Positions 56,579 through 64,000 of a stretch of 64,000 nucleotides of DNA are shown here, one piece after another. The position numbers and the translations under genes are program-made. Origin of the DNA: Streptomyces sp. NRRL B-24484 (GTDB taxonomy: Bacteria; Actinomycetota; Actinomycetes; Streptomycetales; Streptomycetaceae); contig NZ_JOAI01000036.1 in NCBI RefSeq assembly GCF_000717715.1, positions 1-64,000 of the forward strand, in the 5' to 3' direction. The notes under the pieces are model-generated. The model was not told the origin of the DNA. It saw only the letters and a list, made by a program, of their open reading frames with translations, and made no database searches. Position 1 is the stretch's first letter. Every line of letters begins with the position of its first letter.

Positions 56579-57277
56579 TCAGGCCGCGGCCAGCACCGCG
56601 AGCAGGGTGCCCAGCAGCAGCGGCGGCCCGAACGGCAGGGCGTCCCCGCGGCCGGCCCGCCGGGTCACCAGCAGCAGCACCCCCCACACCCCGCCGAGCA
56701 GGAACGCCGCGAACACCCCGCCGCCGACCGCCCCCCAGCCGTACAGGCCGAGCACCGCACCGAGGCTCGGCGCCAGCTTGGCGTCGCCGAGGCCGATCGG
56801 CAGCAGCAGGGCCAGCCCGCCGTAGAGCAGGCCGAGCGCGGCGGCCGCCAGCAGGCAGCGCAGCAGCACCGCCGGCCGGTGGTCGGCGAGCGGCAGCAGC
56901 ACCGCCGTCCCGGCGAAGAGCGGCAGGGTCAGTGCGTCCGGCAGCCGCAGCACCGCCGCGTCGACGAAGCCGAGCACCACCCCGAACAGGCCCGCCCAGC
57001 AGAACAGCGCGGCGGTGCCGGCGTCCGTCGCCGCCGAGCCCAGCGCGGCGCCGACGGCGACCGCCACCAGCTCCACCGCGCCCGGCCGCGGGGGCGTCCC
57101 CGCCTCCCCGCAGCCCGCGCAGCGCCCGTTCGGCCACCTCGCCCGGCTCGCCCACCCGCCCGCCGGACAGCACTGCCGCAACGGCTCGCCGTACGGCACC
57201 GCGTGGCGCACAGCGGCGGCGCGCAGCAGCGGTGCGGCGGCCAGCCCCAGCAGTGCGCCGGCCCATGGCCCGATCAT
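56579..57277 (-). CDS. Prepilin peptidase (A24 family, type IV/leader peptidase)
   Basis: A 232-residue membrane aspartyl protease. The N-terminal cytosolic loop carries a Cys tetrad for zinc (CCPAGGWASRARWPNGRCAGCG, about 36-57). The catalytic aspartates are in GFVDAAVLRLPDALTLPLFAG and the GxGD motif GIGLGDAKLAPSLG. About seven membrane helices are predicted. ATG 57277 is supported by GGGGGAC. It would process Flp-type prepilins; no pilin or Tad gene is in this window. Confidence 0.9.
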   Translation of the reverse strand: MIGPWAGALLGLAAAPLLRAAAVRHAVPYGEPLRQCCPAGGWASRARWPNGRCAGCGEAGTPPRPGAVELVAVAVGAALGSAATDAGTAALFCWAGLFGVVLGFVDAAVLRLPDALTLPLFAGTAVLLPLADHRPAVLLRCLLAAAALGLLYGGLALLLPIGLGDAKLAPSLGAVLGLYGWGAVGGGVFAAFLLGGVWGVLLLVTRRAGRGDALPFGPPLLLGTLLAVLAAA

Positions 57278-57387
57278 TCCGTCCCCCGTCGGTCCTCCCG
57301 ATCCTGGCGCGATCCTCGCGCAGTCGGTGCGGTCTGTGGCGTGGAACACGTGATGATCCCCGTAACGGCGCCGTAAAGTAGGCAGGC

Positions 57388-58602
57388 ATGCAGGTCATCC
57401 AGTCCAGCAAGCTCGCCAATGTCTGCTACGACATCCGCGGCCCGGTGCTCGACGAGGCGATGCGGCTGGAGGACCAGGGCCATCGCATCCTCAAGCTGAA
57501 CACCGGGAATCCGGCCGCCTTCGGCTTCGAGGCGCCGCCGGAGATCCTCCAGGACATCCTGAAGAACCTCTCCTCCGCGCACGGCTACGGCGACTCCAAG
57601 GGCCTGCTGTCCGCCCGCCGGGCCGTGGTGATGCAGTACGAGGAGCGCGGGCTGCACGGGCTCTCGGTCGAGGACGTCTTCCTCGGCAACGGCGTCTCCG
57701 AGCTGATCCAGCTGGCGATGACCGCACTGCTCGACGACGGCGACGAGGTGCTCGTCCCCGCCCCGGACTACCCGCTGTGGACGGCCTCCGTCTCGCTGGC
57801 CGGCGGCACCGCCGTGCACTACCGCTGCGACGAGCAGTCCGAGTGGTACCCGGACCTCGCCGACATCGAGGCCAAGGTCACCGACCGGACGCGCGCCATC
57901 GTGGTGATCAACCCGAACAACCCCACCGGCGCGGTCTACCCGCGCGAGGTGCTGGAGGGGATCGTCGAGATCGCCCGCCGGAACAAGCTGGTGGTCTACG
58001 CGGACGAGATCTACGACAAGATCCTCTACGACGACGCCGAGCACGTGCCGCTGGCCACGCTCGCGCCGGACCTCTTCTGCGTCACCTTCAACGGCATGTC
58101 CAAGGCCTACCGGGTCGCGGGCTTCCGCTCCGGCTGGATGGTGCTCTCCGGCGACCGGCACCGGGCGGCCAGCTACATCGAGGGGCTCACCGTGCTCGCC
58201 TCGATGCGGCTGTGCGCCAACATGCCGGCGCAGCACGCGGTGGCCGCGGCGCTCGGCGGCCGGCAGTCGATCAAGGACCTGGTGCTGCCGGGCGGACGCC
58301 TGCTGGAGTCCCGGGACACCGCGTACCGGCTGCTGAACGAGATCCCGGGCATCAGCTGCGTGAAGCCGAAGGGCGCGCTGTACGCGTTCCCGCGGCTGGA
58401 CCCGCAGGTGTACAAGATCAAGGACGATGCGCAGATGGTGCTGGACCTGCTGCGGTCCCAGCGCATCCTGGTCGTCCAGGGCACCGGCTTCAACTGGCCC
58501 GACCCGGACCACTTCCGGCTGGTCACCCTGCCCCGCCCGGAGGACATCGCCGACGCCGTCACCCGCATCGGCGAATTCCTGAGCGGCTACGCCCAGCCGT
58601 AG
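57388..58602 (+). CDS. Pyridoxal-phosphate aminotransferase, AlaA-like (alanine transaminase)
   Basis: A 404-residue fold-type I aminotransferase. ILKLNTGNPAAFGFEAPPEI and AHGYGDSKGLLSARRAVV are N-terminal motifs, VINPNNPTGAVYPREVL carries the Asn/Pro loop, YADEIYDKI holds the Asp/Tyr that contact PLP, and the Schiff-base Lys is in TFNGMSKAYRVAGFRSGWMV. Length and motifs fit the AlaA/YfbQ alanine-glutamate group. ATG 57388 is 8 bases after TAAAGT, so it may be leaderless. Links pyruvate to amino acids, next to pckG. Confidence 0.95.
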   Translation: MQVIQSSKLANVCYDIRGPVLDEAMRLEDQGHRILKLNTGNPAAFGFEAPPEILQDILKNLSSAHGYGDSKGLLSARRAVVMQYEERGLHGLSVEDVFLGNGVSELIQLAMTALLDDGDEVLVPAPDYPLWTASVSLAGGTAVHYRCDEQSEWYPDLADIEAKVTDRTRAIVVINPNNPTGAVYPREVLEGIVEIARRNKLVVYADEIYDKILYDDAEHVPLATLAPDLFCVTFNGMSKAYRVAGFRSGWMVLSGDRHRAASYIEGLTVLASMRLCANMPAQHAVAAALGGRQSIKDLVLPGGRLLESRDTAYRLLNEIPGISCVKPKGALYAFPRLDPQVYKIKDDAQMVLDLLRSQRILVVQGTGFNWPDPDHFRLVTLPRPEDIADAVTRIGEFLSGYAQP

Positions 58603-58634
58603 ACCGCGGACGAACGCTCACGGCGAACCCACAC

Positions 58635-58722
58635 AGGGGCGCGGGGAGGATCTCCCCGCGCCCCTCTTCGTGCGTTTCTGGTCGAGCAGCGCCGCCCCTC
58701 GGTGAGGAGGAGGGGCGGCGCT
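58635..58722. terminator. Double terminator between the aminotransferase and pckG
   Basis: Two hairpins in series. The first, 58635-58665, has a 14-bp stem starting AGGGGCGCGGGGA; the second, 58688-58722, has a 13-bp stem AGCGCCGCCCCTC / GAGGGGCGGCGCT. They serve the two convergent genes. Confidence 0.85.
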
Positions 58723-58739
58723 CCCTCAAACCCGGGCCG

Positions 58740-60581
58740 TCAGCCCAGGCGCTTCACCAGCGCGCGGTACTCGTCCCAGAGCTCGGTCGGCGTGTGCTCG
58801 CCGAACGTCTCCAGGTGGGACGGGACCAGCGCGGCCTCCTGGCGCCAGATGTCGGCGTCCACGGAGAACAGCAGGTCGATGTCGGCCTGCGGGATGTCGA
58901 GGCCGGTGAGGTCGAAGCCGTCGACCTCGGGCAGCACGCCGATCGGGGTCTCGACGCCCTTGCCGGTGCCCTCCAGGCGCTCGACGATCCACTTGAGCAC
59001 GCGGCTGTTCTCGCCGAAGCCCGGCCAGATGAACTTGCCGTCGCTGTTCTTGCGGAACCAGTTGACGTAGTAGATCTTCGGGAGCTTCGAGGCGTCGGCC
59101 TCGGCACCGATCTTCAGCCAGTGGGCGAAGTAGTCGCCCATGTTGTAGCCGCAGAACGGCAGCATCGCGAACGGGTCGCGGCGCAGCTCGCCGACGGTGC
59201 CCTCCTGCGCGGCGGTCTTCTCGGAGGCGATGTTGGCGCCGAGGAAGACGCCGTGCTGCCAGTCGAAGGACTCGGTGACCAGCGGGACGGCGGTGGCGCG
59301 GCGGCCGCCGAAGAGGATGGCCGAGATCGGGACGCCGGCCTGGTCCTCCCACTCGGGGGCGATCGTCGGGCACTGCGCGGCCGGGACGGCGAACCGGGCG
59401 TTCGGGTGGGCGGCGGGGGTGCCGGACTCCGGGGTCCAGTCGTTGCCGCGCCAGTCGGTCAGGTGCGCCGGGGGCTGCTCGGTGAGGCCCTCCCACCACA
59501 CGTCGCCGTCGTCGGTGAGCGCGACGTTGGTGAAGACGGTGTTGCCCCAGAGGGTGTCGATGGCGTTGGCGTTGGTGTCGACGCCGGTGCCGGGCGCGAC
59601 GCCGAAGAAGCCGGCCTCGGGGTTGATGGCGTAGAGGCGGCCGTCGGCGCCGAAGCGCATCCAGGCGATGTCGTCGCCGATCGTCTCGACCTTCCAGCCC
59701 GGGACGGTGGGCTGGAGCATGGCGAGGTTGGTCTTGCCGCAGGCGGACGGGAAGGCCGCCGCGATGTACTTCGGCTCCGCCTCGCCCGTGGGGCCGCTCG
59801 GCGGGGTGAGCTTGAGGACGAGCATGTGCTCGGCCAGCCAGCCCTCGTCGCGGGCCATGGTGGAGGCGATGCGCAGCGCGTAGCACTTCTTGCCGAGCAG
59901 GGCGTTGCCGCCGTAGCCGGAGCCGAAGGACCAGATCTCGCGGGTCTCCGGGAAGTGCGAGATGTACTTGGTGGAGTTGCAGGGCCAGGCCACGTCGGCC
60001 TCGCCCTCGGCGAGCGGGGCGCCGACGGTGTGCACGGCCTTGACGAACTCGCCGTCCTCGCCGAGCTGCTCGATCACGGCCTTGCCCATGCGGGTCATCA
60101 CGCGCATGGAGACGGCGACGTAGGCGGAGTCGGTGATCTCGACGCCGTACGCGGCCAGCGGGGAGCCGACCGGGCCCATGGAGAAGGGCACGACGTACAT
60201 CGTGCGGCCCTTCATCGAGCCGCGGAAGAGGCCGTTCTCACCGGCGAAGACCTCCCGCATCTCGGCGGGGGCCTTCCAGTTGTTGGTCGGACCGGCGTCC
60301 TGCTCCTTCTCGGAGCAGATGTAGGTGCGGTCCTCGACCCGGGCGACATCGGTCGGGTCGGAGGCGGCGTAGAAGGAGTTGGGACGCTTCTCGGCGTCGA
60401 GCTTCTTGAAGGTGCCCTGGGCGACCAGCAGCTCGGCGAGGCGGTGGTACTCCTCCTCCGATCCGTCGCACCACTCGATGCGATCGGGCTGGGTCAGCTC
60501 GGCGATCTCGGCGACCCAGTCCAGCAGCTGCTGGTGGCGGGTGGGCGCGGACTCGGCGAGCGCAGACTTCAGAGGCGACAC
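58740..60581 (-). CDS. pckG: Phosphoenolpyruvate carboxykinase (GTP)
   Basis: A 613-residue enzyme converting oxaloacetate to phosphoenolpyruvate with GTP; first committed step of gluconeogenesis. [21 protein letters not shown] binds substrate, [34 protein letters not shown] follows, the P-loop is [15 protein letters not shown], and [34 protein letters not shown] has the metal and GTP contacts. The Cys of the P-loop is typical of GTP forms. The GTG start has ACGGAGCG 5-6 bases upstream. A CGTAGTA-N14-TACTACG palindrome lies in its promoter region. Confidence 0.98.
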   Translation of the reverse strand: MSPLKSALAESAPTRHQQLLDWVAEIAELTQPDRIEWCDGSEEEYHRLAELLVAQGTFKKLDAEKRPNSFYAASDPTDVARVEDRTYICSEKEQDAGPTNNWKAPAEMREVFAGENGLFRGSMKGRTMYVVPFSMGPVGSPLAAYGVEITDSAYVAVSMRVMTRMGKAVIEQLGEDGEFVKAVHTVGAPLAEGEADVAWPCNSTKYISHFPETREIWSFGSGYGGNALLGKKCYALRIASTMARDEGWLAEHMLVLKLTPPSGPTGEAEPKYIAAAFPSACGKTNLAMLQPTVPGWKVETIGDDIAWMRFGADGRLYAINPEAGFFGVAPGTGVDTNANAIDTLWGNTVFTNVALTDDGDVWWEGLTEQPPAHLTDWRGNDWTPESGTPAAHPNARFAVPAAQCPTIAPEWEDQAGVPISAILFGGRRATAVPLVTESFDWQHGVFLGANIASEKTAAQEGTVGELRRDPFAMLPFCGYNMGDYFAHWLKIGAEADASKLPKIYYVNWFRKNSDGKFIWPGFGENSRVLKWIVERLEGTGKGVETPIGVLPEVDGFDLTGLDIPQADIDLLFSVDADIWRQEAALVPSHLETFGEHTPTELWDEYRALVKRLG

Positions 60582-60681
60582 GTTCGCTCCGTTTCACACC
60601 ATCTCGGCCAGGAGACGGCATCGCGGGGGTTTGAGGGTGGTTACACGGTAGCCCCGGACACCACCTCTCTTTGGTGCATTG

Positions 60682-60709
60682 CGTAGTACGTTCTGAATTC
60701 CTTACTACG
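60682..60709. promoter_or_regulatory. Palindrome in the pckG upstream region
   Basis: CGTAGTA-N14-TACTACG, a perfect 7-bp inverted repeat in an AT-rich stretch about 100 bp before the pckG start. Two direct AATGTCCAA copies (60711 and 60789) lie beside it. A binding site for a pckG regulator is plausible. Confidence 0.5.
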
Positions 60710-60819
60710 AAATGTCCAAGACAAGGAGGGCAAGAAAGCGATTTCGGCCGCACCCGGTTCGACACTGAGACGTGGGTAACACTCCAGAATGTCCAAAAGT
60801 GATGATCGCCACTGACTAC

Positions 60820-60847
60820 TTGGCAGTAACCTACGGTTCCGTAAGAT
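60820..60847 (+). promoter_or_regulatory. Leaderless promoter of the TrhA-type gene
   Basis: TTGGCA (60820-60825), a 16-bp spacer, and TAAGAT (60842-60847), then 7 bases to ATG 60855. This is one of the better sigma-70-like matches in the window. Confidence 0.6.
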
Positions 60848-60854
60848 GCTGCGC

Positions 60855-61538
60855 ATGACTGCTGCGGACCTCACTGCGGACCTCGCCGCCGCCGGCGAAT
60901 CCCCGAAGCCCAAGTGGCGCGGCTGGCTGCACGCCGGCATGTTCCCCGCCTCGGTGGCGGCCGGGATCGTCCTGATCTGCCTGGCCGACTCGCCGGCCGC
61001 CACGGCGGCGTGCGCGATCTACTCGGTGACCGCCTGGATGCTGTTCGGGGTGAGCGCGGTCTACCACCGCTTCACCTGGGGCCCGCGCGGCGAGGCGATC
61101 CTGCGCCGGCTCGACCACGCCAACATCTTCCTGATCATCGCGGGCACCTACACCCCGTTCACGATCCTGCTGCTGAACGGCACCCGGCAGCAGATGCTGC
61201 TCTGGGCCGTGTGGGGCGGGGCGCTGCTCGGCATCGCGTTCCGGGTGTTCTGGGTCGGCGCGCCGCGCTGGCTCTACACCCCGGTCTACCTGGCCCTCGG
61301 CTGGGCCGCGGCCTTCTTCCTGCCGGACTTCCTGCACACCGGCGGCGCCGCGGTGCTCACCCTGATGATCGTCGGCGGCGGCCTCTACAGCCTCGGCGGC
61401 GTGGTCTACGGCCTGAAGCGGCCGAACCCCTCACCCCGCTGGTTCGGCTTCCACGAGGTCTTCCACGCCTTCACCCTCGGCGCGTTCATCGTCCAGTACG
61501 TCGGCGTCTCACTGGTCGCGTACAGCGCGACCCGCTGA
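60855..61538 (+). CDS. TrhA/hemolysin III-family (PAQR-like) membrane protein
   Basis: A 227-residue inner-membrane protein with seven helices. The family motifs are AVYHRFTWGPRGEAILRRLDHANIFLIIAGTYTPF (the H-x-D-HxxI core) and the C-terminal FGFHEVFHAFTLGAFIVQYVGVSL; the His and Asp residues form a likely metal site. The role of this family in membrane-fluidity sensing or hydrolysis is suggested for PAQR relatives; haemolysis is a misnomer. ATG 60855 is preferred to the ATG 9 bp upstream, as TAAGAT ends 7 bases before it. Confidence 0.9.
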   Translation: MTAADLTADLAAAGESPKPKWRGWLHAGMFPASVAAGIVLICLADSPAATAACAIYSVTAWMLFGVSAVYHRFTWGPRGEAILRRLDHANIFLIIAGTYTPFTILLLNGTRQQMLLWAVWGGALLGIAFRVFWVGAPRWLYTPVYLALGWAAAFFLPDFLHTGGAAVLTLMIVGGGLYSLGGVVYGLKRPNPSPRWFGFHEVFHAFTLGAFIVQYVGVSLVAYSATR

Positions 61539-61793
61539 GGACGCCCGAAGCTCCAGACGCTCCTGGGCCCGGCGGCAGCGCTCGCAGTGCGCGGCGCCGG
61601 GCCCTTCGCCGACCGGCCCCGGGTGCGCCTTCGCCCGGAACTTCCGGCCGACGTGGGCCATCACCAGCACCGTCTCCACCGCGGCCACGATCCAGACCGC
61701 CCGCGGGCCGCCGGCCAGGTAGCCCGCGACGACGGCCAGCGCGGCCGACACGGCCACCACCGCACCCCAGAACTGTGCGCTCCGCAGCGCCAT
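61509..61793 (-). CDS. Small two-helix membrane protein, unknown function
   Basis: A 94-residue protein I do not recognise. Two hydrophobic segments (WGAVVAVSAALAVVAGYLAG; VWIVAAVETVLVMAHVG) are followed by a basic, Cys-containing tail (HCERCRRAQERLEL). A GGGAGG site stands 5 bases before ATG, which supports translation. Its 3' end overlaps the end of the TrhA-type gene by 30 bp in the convergent sense. Confidence 0.7.
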   Translation of the reverse strand: MALRSAQFWGAVVAVSAALAVVAGYLAGGPRAVWIVAAVETVLVMAHVGRKFRAKAHPGPVGEGPGAAHCERCRRAQERLELRASSAGRAVRDQ

Positions 61794-61975
61794 CGCCTCG
61801 CCTCCCGCCAGGTGACAGATCGTCAGATTCCTCCCCGCCTACGGTGACATGTTCAGCGCGTCCGGAGGCGAACTCCGGATCAACACTGCGGCAACACCTC
61901 GTGCCGAACGGACGCCGCGCCTCCGGAACCTCCGCCCGGCGGCCACCGGCAAGGGCGGCACGCACACGGAACGCC

Positions 61976-61999
61976 CGGCTCCGGGCCGGCCCGGAGCCG
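61976..61999 (-). terminator. Terminator of the secreted-protein operon
   Basis: CGGCTCCGGG-CCGG-CCCGGAGCCG, a 24-bp perfect palindrome, 74 bp past the stop of the 62073-62903 gene. Confidence 0.65.
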
Positions 62000-62072
62000 G
62001 CCCGGACACGCGGACGGACGGCCCGACCGGTCCTCGACCGGCCGGGCCGCCCTGGGGGCGCACCCTGGGCGG

Positions 62073-62903
62073 CTACCGCCGGGCGCCGCGCCGGCGGACG
62101 GCCAGCCCCGCCCCCGTCACCACGGTGACCGCGAGCGCCGCGCCCGCCGCCACCGCCGGTCCTCGTCCGGACGGCTGCTCCGGCCGTGCGGCCGCGGCGG
62201 TGTCCGCCCAGCCGCCGCCCGCGCCCGCCCGGTCGTAGGCCGAGCCCGGCAGCCGGTCGCCGTACCGCTGCTGCACCAGCTTCCGGTAGTCGGCGAGCGT
62301 CACGCCGCCTGGTCCGACCGAGCGGCGGGCGTCCTCGTCGAGCGGCAGCACCCGGCCGCCGCGCAGCACGTACCAGGCGTCGATCTGCGGCTCCCGGAAG
62401 GCGGTGCCGCCGCCGGTGGCCGCGGCCTGCGCGGGGTAGTCGGTCTCGTCGCCGCCGGAGGCGATGTTGACCACCCGCCAGCCGCCGGCGTCGCGGATCG
62501 TCCAGATCGAGGCCGTCCGGCCGTCCGCGGCGACCGCCCGGCCGGCGACGAACTCCACCCGGGCGACCGGCGCACCGGCGACGCCCGCGACGAAGCCCTC
62601 GTTCAGGCTGTAGACGGCGACCGCCCGGTCGGCCAGGCGGGGTGCGGCGGCCGCCGCGGCCTGCGCCTCCGCCTCCGGGGAGAGCCCGGCCGCACCGGCC
62701 GGACGCCCCTCCCGGGCGAAGAACAGCGCCACCCGGTCGAGTGCCGCCGGGGCAGCGGCGGCGGCCCGGGCGGCGGCCAGCTCCGCCGGGGCGATCGGGG
62801 CCGGGGCGGCGGGGCCGTCCGCGGCCGAGGCGAGCGGCGCCGCGGCGAGGCCGAGGCAGCCGGCGAGGACGAGCGCGGCGAGGTGTCTCGGGTATCCGGT
62901 CAT
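62073..62903 (-). CDS. Secreted, C-terminally anchored protein of unknown function, partner of a papain-like protease
   Basis: A 276-residue protein I do not recognise. A signal peptide (HLAALVLAGCLGLAAAPLASA) leads to an Ala/Pro-rich stretch (to about 70), a compact domain (about 85-230; VAVYSLNEGFVAG, TASIWTIRDAGGWRVVNIASGGDETDY, FREPQIDAWYVLRGGRVLPLDEDARRSVG) and a C-terminal membrane helix with RRRGARR. The topology is type I, with no LPXTG signal. GGAGCC precedes the ATG, 10 bp after the protease stop, so it is the second gene of an operon. It could be the protease's inhibitor, substrate or anchor. Confidence 0.82.
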   Translation of the reverse strand: MTGYPRHLAALVLAGCLGLAAAPLASAADGPAAPAPIAPAELAAARAAAAAPAALDRVALFFAREGRPAGAAGLSPEAEAQAAAAAAPRLADRAVAVYSLNEGFVAGVAGAPVARVEFVAGRAVAADGRTASIWTIRDAGGWRVVNIASGGDETDYPAQAAATGGGTAFREPQIDAWYVLRGGRVLPLDEDARRSVGPGGVTLADYRKLVQQRYGDRLPGSAYDRAGAGGGWADTAAAARPEQPSGRGPAVAAGAALAVTVVTGAGLAVRRRGARR

Positions 62904-62913
62904 GGCTGGCTCC

Positions 62914-63618
62914 TCACGCGCCGATCCGGTACAGGGTGTGGGTCCAGCCGAAGCTGCTGTTGCTCGTGTAGTAGCGGTGGTCCGCCCAGTTGTAGCGGTG
63001 GTTGGACGGCCAGGGGTCGCCCCAGTACACCCAGGTGCCGGCGGGGTCGTAGCCGTAGAGGACGTGCATGTGGCCGCCGCCGGAGGACCACTGGATGCGG
63101 GTCTCCACCGGCCGCCCGGCGTCGATCTCGCCCTGGACGGCGGCGTAGGAGAGGGTGCCGCTCACGTAGCGGCCCGGGCTGATGCCGATCCGCCACAGGG
63201 CGTTCTGGACGTCGCCCAGGGTGGCCTGGCTGTTCGGGCAGACGGAGTCGACGGCCCGGCCGAAGGCCAGGTTGCAGAACTGGTTCTGGCTGTAGCCGTA
63301 GCCGTAGTAGGTCGCGATGGTGTTGCCGCTCGCCGCCCAGCACCAGTTGGACTGCTGCTGTTGCTGCATGGTGATGCCGAGGGTGCGGGCCGCCGACAGC
63401 CCGGCGGCGGGTGCGGCGGCCACGGGTCCGGTGGGTACGGCGGCGGCGGGGACGAGGGTCCGGACGGGGGCGGCCTGCGCCGGGGAGGCGGCGGCCGCGG
63501 TGAGGGCCGGGGCCAGCACGCCCAGCGCGAGTGCGGCGACCGCACGGCGAAGGCGTCCCGGTGCCGGCGGCACGGGAGTCGGGGGCACGGGGGTTGGGGA
63601 CACGGGGGTTGGGGACAC
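62914..63618 (-). CDS. Secreted papain-like cysteine protease (C39/C70-like)
   Basis: A 234-residue protease. GTG 63618 has AGGAGG well placed; the N-terminus VSPTPVSPTPVPPTPVPPAPG is a pentapeptide repeat ahead of the signal peptide core (RRAVAALALGVLAPALTAAAASPAQA). The mature part has Gln-run plus catalytic Cys in MQQQQQSNWCWAASGNT (C93), His in SSGGGHMHVLYGYD (H183) and the Asp in YWGDPWP (D201), the layout of papain-like/C39 enzymes. Two further Cys (NQFCNL, DSVCPNS) may pair. Processed substrate unknown; the downstream anchored protein is the obvious partner. Confidence 0.9.
   Translation of the reverse strand: MSPTPVSPTPVPPTPVPPAPGRLRRAVAALALGVLAPALTAAAASPAQAAPVRTLVPAAAVPTGPVAAAPAAGLSAARTLGITMQQQQQSNWCWAASGNTIATYYGYGYSQNQFCNLAFGRAVDSVCPNSQATLGDVQNALWRIGISPGRYVSGTLSYAAVQGEIDAGRPVETRIQWSSGGGHMHVLYGYDPAGTWVYWGDPWPSNHRYNWADHRYYTSNSSFGWTHTLYRIGA
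63559..63618 (-). repeat. Four 15-bp repeats at the start of the protease gene
   Basis: GTGTCCCCAACCCCC twice, then GTGCCCCCGACTCCC and GTGCCGCCGGCACCG. Each unit begins with an in-frame GTG and encodes V-(S/P)-P-(T/A)-P, so copy number could change the start region. Confidence 0.85.
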
Positions 63619-63846
63619 GGGGGTTCCTCCTGCGGTGGGGCGTAGGAAGAGGTGTGGGGGTGCGCGTCCGGACGCGGTGCGAAGAGCATCCGGCGCCGTC
63701 CGGCGCCGGTCAACGCGCGGCCGAGCGGCGCCGTCCGCGGTGTGAACGCCCGCCCGCCGGATGTGAATGCGGCCCGCCCGCCACGTCCGTACCTGATGAC
63801 ACGGCGGGCACGGGGTGTGAATATTCACCCAGCCCCGGAGGTGGCC

Positions 63847-64000
63847 ATGCAGCCGACCGTCCCGCCGGAACTCGCGGCCGTGCTCCGCACCGGTCCGTTC
63901 CCGCTCGCCCTGCGGACCGCGATCGCCGCCCGCGGCCTCGCCCTGCAGCGGGTGCAGGAGCGCCTCGCCCGGCGCGGCGTCCGGGTCGGCGTCACCAGCC
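63847..64000 (+). CDS. HTH-type regulator (partial, cut by window edge)
   Basis: The first 51 residues only. After a short start (QPTVPPELAAVLRTG) comes FPLALRTAIAARGLALQRVQERLARRGVRVGVTS, the beginning of an XRE-like helix-turn-helix as found in many streptomycete regulators. A GGAGGTGG site precedes the ATG. Not enough is visible to say more. Confidence 0.7.
   Translation, partial: MQPTVPPELAAVLRTGPFPLALRTAIAARGLALQRVQERLARRGVRVGVTS

Noticed and set aside
61800..62072. A small plus-strand protein starting at 61849
   Set aside because: No RBS, low-complexity composition, and it overlaps the terminator of the secreted-protein operon.

Overview
The window is chromosomal DNA from a very GC-rich, developmentally complex actinomycete, almost certainly Streptomyces or a close relative such as Kitasatospora. 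The evidence is third-position GC bias throughout, a WhiB-family protein, three SpoIIE-type phosphatases fused to anti-sigma-like kinase domains, an AfsR/SARP-type regulator, GTP-dependent PEPCK, polyphosphate glucokinase, a GH18 chitinase behind a DasR-like site, and many GC-rich hairpin terminators. I see no rRNA, tRNA, insertion sequence, CRISPR array or prophage. Most of the window is core chromosome with a few accessory genes between.

Layout. (1) 1-5.2 kb: a minus-strand oligopeptide ABC operon (binding protein, two permeases, two ATPases) in which the first ATPase gene carries an internal deletion and frameshift. (2) 5.2-9.1 kb: typA and a second peptide-type binding lipoprotein. (3) 9.2-15 kb: two tandem PAS/GAF/SpoIIE/HATPase phosphatases. 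(4) 15.3-24.1 kb: a Nudix protein with a SPOR-like N-terminus, a divergent methyltransferase/PPOX-like pair, a DUF3616-like secreted protein, a reductase-deaminase-HAD phosphatase triad resembling the middle steps of riboflavin synthesis, a berberine-bridge-type oxidase and a secreted serine hydrolase. (5) 24.4-38.7 kb: a housekeeping block (ychF, ppgK, ispH, xseA, xseB, a RutE-type reductase, a DUF4245 protein, glpX, a whiB-like gene, a DUF1707 protein, class I fumarase). A 2.5-kb regulatory insert (HTH regulator, membrane/coiled-coil protein, ECF sigma factor, decayed GNAT gene) separates xseA from xseB.

(6) 38.8-45.2 kb: a 66-residue acidic peptide gene divergent from an AfsR-like STAND regulator, then a methyltransferase and a third SpoIIE-type phosphatase. 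(7) 45.2-47 kb: an AAA ATPase-HNH endonuclease pair with the architecture of the Septu (PtuA/PtuB) anti-phage system. (8) 47-49.2 kb: oxyR divergent from ahpC-ahpD; oxyR has no ATG/GTG/TTG/CTG start ahead of its DNA-binding domain and seems to begin at AUC. (9) 49.3-61.8 kb: an AI-2E-family permease, a lytic transglycosylase behind a long leader that may hold a c-di-AMP riboswitch, phoH, an UppS-like transferase, a chitinase, a prepilin peptidase, an aminotransferase, pckG and a TrhA-type membrane protein. (10) 62-64 kb: a secreted papain-like protease co-transcribed with an anchored secreted protein, and the start of an HTH regulator.

Recurring themes are carbon flux (glpX, fumarase, pckG, aminotransferase, ppgK, chitinase), stress and partner-switching signalling (three phosphatases, OxyR, ECF sigma factor), and an unusual number of genes that look leaderless, with a TANNNT element 6-8 bases before the start codon.
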